Shown here: in pieces, positions 5,355-9,517 of the stretch
How positions within the stretch are numbered: the first letter of the stretch is position 1
How the letters are laid out: the number at the start of each line of letters is the position of its first letter
NCBI GenBank assembly: GCA_947179285.1
Contig: CAMXAV010000017.1
Span: 1-9,517 of the forward strand
Direction of reading: 5' to 3'
Length of the DNA stretch: 9,517 bases
Origin: an uncultured Helicobacter sp.
GTDB lineage: Bacteria > Campylobacterota > Campylobacteria > Campylobacterales > Helicobacteraceae
Translations under genes and position numbers: made by a program
The notes under the pieces: model-generated
What the model saw: only the letters and a program-made list of their open reading frames with translations
Told to the model about the DNA's origin: nothing
The model's database searches: none

Positions 5355-5891
5355 TTATAGATTCGAGAGCTTGAGGGTAAATTCGACTTCGCCCTTGCCA
5401 ATGCGCAATTCTTTGGCAATCGCGTCGACACTGTATCCGTCTTTGAACATGCTAATAATCCTGCTTTCATCGACACCATTGGGGTTGGTGGGGAAATAGC
5501 CCACTTCTTTGATTTTCTCTTCGAGCATCACGATTCTATCATCGAGCGTCTCTCGTTCGCCGCGCACATCTTCGGCGAGCTTGTTCACTTCGGCATAGAC
5601 ATTGGAGATGGCGTGGTTGAGCGTGGTTTGGATTTCTTCTTTGAGATTATGCGAAAGATGATTCATCGCTGCGCTGCCACCTTGCCCCTTTTCGAGGGCT
5701 TCAAGACGCTCTTCAAGAATCTTGATTTTCTTGTCTTTTTGGTAGTTTTGTCGCGTGAGGTCATCGATGCTTTTTTCGTATTGTTTGAAGCATTTGGTTG
5801 TTTCGACGTCTCTGATATAAATATAAACTAACACACAAACAATCGCACAAACAATCCCAATAATCGTTATCCAAACGAGATTCTCTTGCAT
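5355..5891 (-). CDS. Membrane-anchored coiled-coil protein with HTH-like tail
   Basis: 178 residues. Residues 6-26 form one membrane segment, followed by IRDVE, consistent with the bulk facing the cytoplasm. Residues 36-70 and about 82-130 are rich in Lys/Glu/Leu heptad-like spacing and likely coiled coil. The C terminus (DESRIISMFKDGYSVDAIAK, 141-160, then ELRIGKGEVEFTLKLSNL) has the pattern of a helix-turn-helix of the 'I..M...G.S...IA.EL.I..GEVE..L.L' type. This matches my recollection of DUF6115-type domains. A promoter-binding role is unproven; in this family the motif may mediate protein contacts instead. The ATG has AAGGA (5901-5897) with suitable spacing. It follows the upstream gene by 9 bases. 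Confidence 0.78.
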   Translation of the reverse strand: MQENLVWITIIGIVCAIVCVLVYIYIRDVETTKCFKQYEKSIDDLTRQNYQKDKKIKILEERLEALEKGQGGSAAMNHLSHNLKEEIQTTLNHAISNVYAEVNKLAEDVRGERETLDDRIVMLEEKIKEVGYFPTNPNGVDESRIISMFKDGYSVDAIAKELRIGKGEVEFTLKLSNL

Positions 5892-5900
5892 GTGTATCCT

Positions 5901-6479
5901 TTAAAAACCTTTGAGTTCTCGAATAAGGGAACGCTCGCGCGAGGTGATATAGCTGTCCCAATCGCGCTCATCGCGTTCGTGAATCCGCTTGACTTTTGCA
6001 ACCTTAGGCTCGATTGCCTCAAGGAAGATGGGAATCAAACGTTCAGGAAAAACAGGGAGGTCAATCCGCGCATAATACTGCGCCCCCTTTTGAAAAACAG
6101 CTTTGGGCATGATGATGACGCTATGCCCCAAAGCCTCGACATTCTCCTTAGATTCGAGCTTGACAAATTGGCGCACATTGTCCGTCAAGATGTTTTTGAT
6201 TTCGTCAAGCTTGTAATGCAATGTTACAAGCAGCTTCAGCACAATATCGTCTGCTTCTCGAGAATCCGCTTTCGCACGCGCGTATTTCATGTATTCTCCT
6301 AATGGGTCGGCATCGGCGTTTGAAAGAGACGCATACTCCCTCTCATAAGCCTTCGTGCTTTCGGAATCGGCGGCTTCTATGAGCGCAAATTCGAGATTGA
6401 GCGGGGCTTGAACGGTTCTGCCCCACGAAGTATTTTGCAATGCGTTTAAAACTTGTTTTTTACGATTTTCGTCTATCAT
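5901..6479 (-). CDS. Conserved protein of unknown function, possibly PilZ-like
   Basis: A 192-residue soluble protein with no signal peptide or membrane segment. An N-terminal variable region (1-75) is followed by a helix, IVLKLLVTLHYKLDEIKNIL (79-98). Then comes a probable beta domain (about 106-166, with ALGHSVIIMP and GAQYYARIDLPVFPER) and a charged C-terminal helix (IHERDERDWDSYIT, 166-179, then RERSLIRELK). The order 'helix with K-L-D-x-I, beta barrel, strand with LP, final D..Y...RE..IR helix' resembles atypical PilZ proteins. The RxxxR and D/NxSxxG c-di-GMP-binding motifs are not visible, so this is only a structural guess. Its ATG overlaps the prenyltransferase stop as ATGA. The gene lies where a conserved uncharacterised Helicobacter gene follows ubiA. 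Confidence 0.75.
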   Translation of the reverse strand: MIDENRKKQVLNALQNTSWGRTVQAPLNLEFALIEAADSESTKAYEREYASLSNADADPLGEYMKYARAKADSREADDIVLKLLVTLHYKLDEIKNILTDNVRQFVKLESKENVEALGHSVIIMPKAVFQKGAQYYARIDLPVFPERLIPIFLEAIEPKVAKVKRIHERDERDWDSYITSRERSLIRELKGF

Positions 6480-7375
6480 AATAGCATATCCATTGTTAAT
6501 ATTATCAAAAAGACCACGCCCAAATAGCCATTCACAACGAAGAATGCCTTAGGAATGTTGCTAAGATTGCGTGCAACGAGGTAATGTTCATACGTGAGCA
6601 TGATGGCGCTTATGAGTATGGCAAAATACGAATGCGCGCTAAGCGGCGAGATATAGAGAAAGCCCGACCAAAACACGATAGCCAAAACATGGCAGCCACG
6701 CGCCACAAGCAGCGACTTGTGCATGCCAAGAAGCGAGGGAATCGAGTGTAGCGCATTCTGTTTGTCAAACTCGATGTCTTGAATCGAATAGAGAATGTCA
6801 AAGCCCGCCACCCAAAACACAACGCCGCAAGCGAGCCACACGCTCCAAAGCGGAATCGTCTCGCTCACCGCCACAGCGCCTGCGATGGGCGCGAGCCCAA
6901 GGCAGATTCCAAGCACGATATGCGCCAAAGACGAAAAATATTTCATATACGAATACAGCGCTAAAATGGCGAGAAATGGGAACGAGAGGGCAAAGGCGAG
7001 CGTGTTAATCCACGAGGAAATCAGCACGAACGCAACGGCATTGACGATGATGAAGATGAGCATTTCTGTGCGGCTGATTCGCCCATCGGCGCTTGGGCGG
7101 TGGAGCGTGCGGGGGTTGCTCGCGTCAATCTTTTGGTCGCAATAGCGGTTGAAAGCCATCGCAAAGTTGCGCGCCGTTACGGCGGCAAGAAGCCCTGCGC
7201 AGAGAATCTTCCAACCAAACCACTCGAACCCGCCAGAGTGATAGGACGCGGTGAGCATCGCGATGAGCGTGAAGGGCAACGAAAAGATAGTGTGCTCGAA
7301 AACCACGAGTTCGTTAAAGTCTTTGAGACCTTGCTTGAACCGTATCAAATAGCCGCCACTTTCGCCTAGCGCCAC
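6476..7375 (-). CDS. mqnP: UbiA-family prenyltransferase (probable MqnP)
   Basis: An integral-membrane aromatic prenyltransferase of 299 residues, the normal UbiA length. The two Asp-rich motifs that bind Mg-prenyl diphosphate are intact: NRYCDQKID at 76-84 and DILYSIQDIEFD at 193-204. The remaining sequence is a series of hydrophobic helices. It is often labelled ubiA (4-hydroxybenzoate polyprenyltransferase). Helicobacter makes menaquinone through the futalosine route and does not make ubiquinone, so prenylation of the naphthoate-type intermediate (MqnP) is more likely; this rests on established pathway knowledge, not on this sequence. I place the start at a GTG (7375) five bases after a perfect AGGAGG. 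An ATG two bases earlier is out of frame and stops after three codons. Confidence 0.88.
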   Translation of the reverse strand: MALGESGGYLIRFKQGLKDFNELVVFEHTIFSLPFTLIAMLTASYHSGGFEWFGWKILCAGLLAAVTARNFAMAFNRYCDQKIDASNPRTLHRPSADGRISRTEMLIFIIVNAVAFVLISSWINTLAFALSFPFLAILALYSYMKYFSSLAHIVLGICLGLAPIAGAVAVSETIPLWSVWLACGVVFWVAGFDILYSIQDIEFDKQNALHSIPSLLGMHKSLLVARGCHVLAIVFWSGFLYISPLSAHSYFAILISAIMLTYEHYLVARNLSNIPKAFFVVNGYLGVVFLIILTMDMLL

Positions 7376-7380
7376 ATGTT

Positions 7381-7386
7381 CCTCCT
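7381..7386 (-). promoter_or_regulatory. Consensus ribosome binding site of the prenyltransferase
   Basis: AGGAGG on the minus strand, the strongest Shine-Dalgarno in the window, lies five bases before the GTG start at 7375. It supports this non-ATG start. It also sits three bases from an out-of-frame ATG at 7377. Confidence 0.75.
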
Positions 7387-7413
7387 CATAAATTAAGCCT
7401 AAACAGAGCCCTT

Positions 7414-7419
7414 ATTCTA
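7414..7419 (-). promoter_or_regulatory. Weak -10-like box before the prenyltransferase
   Basis: TAGAAT on the minus strand lies just after the comEC stop, in a 46-base gap. It would start transcription near 7407 and give a leader of about 32 bases. The TG extension is not at the ideal spacing and there is no -35 box, so readthrough from comEC may be enough. Confidence 0.3.
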
Positions 7420-7421
7420 TC

Positions 7422-8795
7422 TCATTTCAGCCAAAAAAGAATTAAATTCCACAAAAAAGCGAGAGTGCAGAATACATTGAGTAACACAAACAACCTTTTG
7501 TGCGCGATTGCGAGCAACGACAAAAGCGCCCAAGCGCCAAAGAGCGCGGGCGGAGTTTGGAGATGTGCAACAGGCAGCGAGACATCGAGGAATGCTAAAA
7601 AGAGCGAATCGAACAAGCCGCCGATTCCAAAGAGATGGAGCACAATAGAGAGCGGATAGAACGCGACAAAGGCGAGCGTGAGCGGGATTGAGAGGATAGA
7701 GTAGGGCGAAAAGGGCGTGAGGAAAGCATGCACAAGCGGCAGCATGAACGCAAAAGTTCCATATTGTAACAACAAGAGATTCTTGAGCCCAACAAAGCCA
7801 TAGTATTGCCCAAAAAGCAAGATATAGAACACGCCGGCGACAGAGAACAAGAATCCGAGCGAGAAAAACAGGCTTGGGAAAAGTGCTAGCAAGAGAAGCG
7901 CGATGAGCATAAGGGAGAGCAGCGAGAGAACGCGGATTCCGCAAAATGCCAAGAAAGACGCGAAGAGCGCCATTGCAAACGCGCGCAGAAAAGACGGGGA
8001 GTTTTGCAACAGCAGCAAGTAGAATCCGCCGCAAGCGAGGGTGAAGAGCCCGATGTCGAAAAACGCGTTGCGATAGGGGAAAAAGCGCCTCTGCAACGCG
8101 GAGTAGGGGAGATAGACGAGCAGCAGCACGAAGAACGAGAGCACGCCATAATGGAATCCGCTAATCGCGAGTAGATGCGTGATTGCAAGCGCGTTGATGT
8201 TGTTGCGCCACGCAAAGGGCAGGGTGTCGGCGAGGAAGAGTGTTTGGTAGAAGCCCGAAAGCAGCGGGCTTTCGTGCTGCTTGGAGATGTAGGCGCGCAT
8301 GCGTTCCTTGATTCCATATTTTGTGGGCAAAAGCTCGGTATAGACGCTAAACGCGTAGAATCCGCGCAGATAGTCCCAAAAGCCCACCTTGCTATTGATG
8401 AGGTTGAGGCGCAATTCTTTGTGCAGCAGATTCTTGATTTGCTCTCGCGTTGTTGTGTAGAATATCTTGCCATTGTCCATGCGCAGCTTTAAGACATGAT
8501 ATGTCCCTCTATCGGAAGTTTTTTCGTATTGATTGAGCACGGTGGCATAAACCATAGAAATATCCGCCCGATAGCCGCTATTTTTGAAGGCAAGAAAGCT
8601 TTGGTATTCCCACCCAAGCGACAAACCAAACAAAACAAGCAGCGCGATTCCAAACAAGAACCATTGCCAAAAGCCCACAAAGAGCGGAATCGCGAACGCA
8701 TTCGCGTTGCTTTTCCACACATTGCGGCTAGTGATGAGGTGCAGTTGCGAGAGTGTTTGCGACAAGGCGCGGCGGAATCGCGAGGCTTTTTTCAC
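7422..8795 (-). CDS. comEC: ComEC/Rec2-type competence channel, short form
   Basis: Predicted inner-membrane channel that passes single-stranded DNA into the cytoplasm during natural transformation. The 457 residues show an N-terminal membrane segment (about 43-62), a soluble, probably OB-like region (78-150), and then the Competence domain with signature HLLAISGFHYG (207-217) among many membrane helices. The C-terminal metallo-beta-lactamase-like domain present in Bacillus ComEC is absent. That matches the short Helicobacter ComEC of about this length, so it is not a truncation. The start is GTG, sharing four bases (GTGA) with the dnaB stop; there is no Shine-Dalgarno, so coupling to dnaB translation is likely. 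In Helicobacter, outer-membrane uptake uses the ComB system, and ComEC acts at the second step. Confidence 0.93.
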   Translation of the reverse strand: MKKASRFRRALSQTLSQLHLITSRNVWKSNANAFAIPLFVGFWQWFLFGIALLVLFGLSLGWEYQSFLAFKNSGYRADISMVYATVLNQYEKTSDRGTYHVLKLRMDNGKIFYTTTREQIKNLLHKELRLNLINSKVGFWDYLRGFYAFSVYTELLPTKYGIKERMRAYISKQHESPLLSGFYQTLFLADTLPFAWRNNINALAITHLLAISGFHYGVLSFFVLLLVYLPYSALQRRFFPYRNAFFDIGLFTLACGGFYLLLLQNSPSFLRAFAMALFASFLAFCGIRVLSLLSLMLIALLLLALFPSLFFSLGFLFSVAGVFYILLFGQYYGFVGLKNLLLLQYGTFAFMLPLVHAFLTPFSPYSILSIPLTLAFVAFYPLSIVLHLFGIGGLFDSLFLAFLDVSLPVAHLQTPPALFGAWALLSLLAIAHKRLFVLLNVFCTLAFLWNLILFWLK

Positions 8796-9517
8796 AAAGG
8801 CGGCAAGTCGATTTGCGTTTCGTTACGTGTGGGCGTGGTGTCGTGCGCAATCGTTGGGTGCTCGTCTGCCTCGACAAAGCGCGAAAAGGCGTTTTGGAAC
8901 ATCAGCTCGACAATCGCCGTGGGTCCGTTGCGCTGTTTGCCGATGATGATTTCGGCAGATTCCTCCGAACGCTTTTTAAAAGTCGATTGGTAATTTTTAC
9001 CCTCTTTTTTTGCTTGTTCCTCTTTTTCTTTTTCTGCCCGTTGTTTGTAGACATCATCGCGGTAGATAAATAGAATCAAATCGGCGTCTTGCTCAATCGC
9101 GCCTGATTCGCGCAAATCAGACAGCATTGGGCGCTTGTCGCTGCGCGCCTCAAGCGAGCGGTTGAGCTGCGAAAGCGCAATGACGGGAATCTGCAATTCC
9201 CGCGCAAGCAGCTTGAGCCCACGGCTAATCTCGCTCACCTCCAAATGCCTCTCTTGCTTGCCGCTGCCGCTCATGAGCTGCAAATAATCGATGATGACAA
9301 GCTCCACCTCGGGGTGGCGCGCCTTGAGTTTGCGCATTTTCGAGCGCAAAAGCGAGATTCCAAGCAGCCCGCCGTCATCGACAAACAGCGGACGCTTGGC
9401 GATTGCATCGCTCGCGGCGCTTAGCTGCGAGATTTGCGAATCGTCCAAGTTGCCCACGCGCAAGTCTTGCAATGGAATCGAGGTTTTCATCGAAAGCAGG
9501 CGCAGCATGAGCTGCTC
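8792..9517 (-). CDS. dnaB: Replicative DNA helicase DnaB, C-terminal part
   Basis: The 5' part of the gene lies beyond the right edge; 241 residues of the RecA-like C-terminal domain are present. Visible are the stretch after Walker A (EQLMLRLLSM), the Walker B strand VELVIIDYLQLMSGSG (residues 71-86 of the fragment), and the H4 region with LSQLNRSLEAR and RESGAIEQDADLILFIYRDD. IIIGKQRNGPT.IVEL.F is also present. Between YRDDVY and AEIIIGK lie 30 residues, mostly Lys/Glu/Gln, where E. coli has about nine. A C-terminal insertion like this is described for H. pylori DnaB, which works without DnaC. The tail ends in a polar, Thr/Pro-rich stretch. It forms the hexameric fork helicase with primase. 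The stop overlaps the comEC start. Confidence 0.96.
   Translation of the reverse strand, partial: EQLMLRLLSMKTSIPLQDLRVGNLDDSQISQLSAASDAIAKRPLFVDDGGLLGISLLRSKMRKLKARHPEVELVIIDYLQLMSGSGKQERHLEVSEISRGLKLLARELQIPVIALSQLNRSLEARSDKRPMLSDLRESGAIEQDADLILFIYRDDVYKQRAEKEKEEQAKKEGKNYQSTFKKRSEESAEIIIGKQRNGPTAIVELMFQNAFSRFVEADEHPTIAHDTTPTRNETQIDLPPL

Noticed and set aside
5533..5541. TGATAGAAT, another extended -10 match on the minus strand
   Set aside because: It lies inside the coiled-coil protein gene and encodes conserved-looking Asp-Asp-Arg-Ile codons; there is no gap or start nearby that needs it.
7417..8034. A 205-codon minus-strand frame overlapping comEC
   Set aside because: It is an alternate frame of comEC, whose product has the clear Competence-domain signature.
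7422..8795. comEC as a truncated pseudogene because it lacks the C-terminal hydrolase domain
   Set aside because: The frame is intact, the length matches the short form known in Helicobacter, and it is tightly coupled to dnaB.

Overview
The window looks like a chromosomal segment of a Helicobacter-type bacterium (Campylobacterota). Four things suggest this: the dnaB-comEC-ubiA gene order, a DnaB with a charged Helicobacter-style insertion near its C terminus, a short ComEC without the C-terminal hydrolase domain, and a CTC-type ribosomal protein L25 followed directly by pth and an LptF/LptG-family permease. The base composition looks high in GC for the genus. I do not name a species.

Layout: every convincing gene lies on the minus strand, so transcription runs from right to left. 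From the right edge they are: the C-terminal half of dnaB (cut by the window end), comEC, a UbiA-family prenyltransferase (probably MqnP), a conserved protein of unknown function, a membrane-anchored coiled-coil protein with a helix-turn-helix-like tail, a 65-residue membrane protein, a small Cys-rich lipoprotein, a 688-residue AsmA-like protein, rplY, pth and an LptF/LptG-family permease. Spacing is very tight: GTGA or ATGA overlaps join dnaB/comEC, ubiA/orf192 and pth/permease, a directly abutting stop and start join rplY/pth, and other gaps are 3 to 60 bases. The only gaps with promoter-like sequence are those before the prenyltransferase (weak), the lipoprotein and rplY. The last two carry the same extended -10 box, TGCTAGAAT.

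Functionally, the right end covers replication and DNA uptake, followed by quinone prenylation. The centre is an envelope block: two or three small membrane or lipoproteins plus an AsmA-like protein of the lipid-transfer superfamily. The left end covers translation quality control (L25, peptidyl-tRNA hydrolase) and LPS export. From memory, H. pylori carries the dnaB and rplY blocks far apart, so this arrangement may be a fusion of two conserved blocks through the envelope genes.

The 498 bases at the left edge have no credible gene. They are a nearly continuous string of palindromic repeats: a perfect 10-bp inverted repeat, a long imperfect hairpin, a G-rich hairpin, a 101-base element with 11-bp perfect ends, a short CATGTT/AACAT element, and a head-to-head pair of REP-like units that runs into a possible plus-strand terminator. 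No CRISPR array, tRNA, rRNA, transposase or clear defence system was seen.
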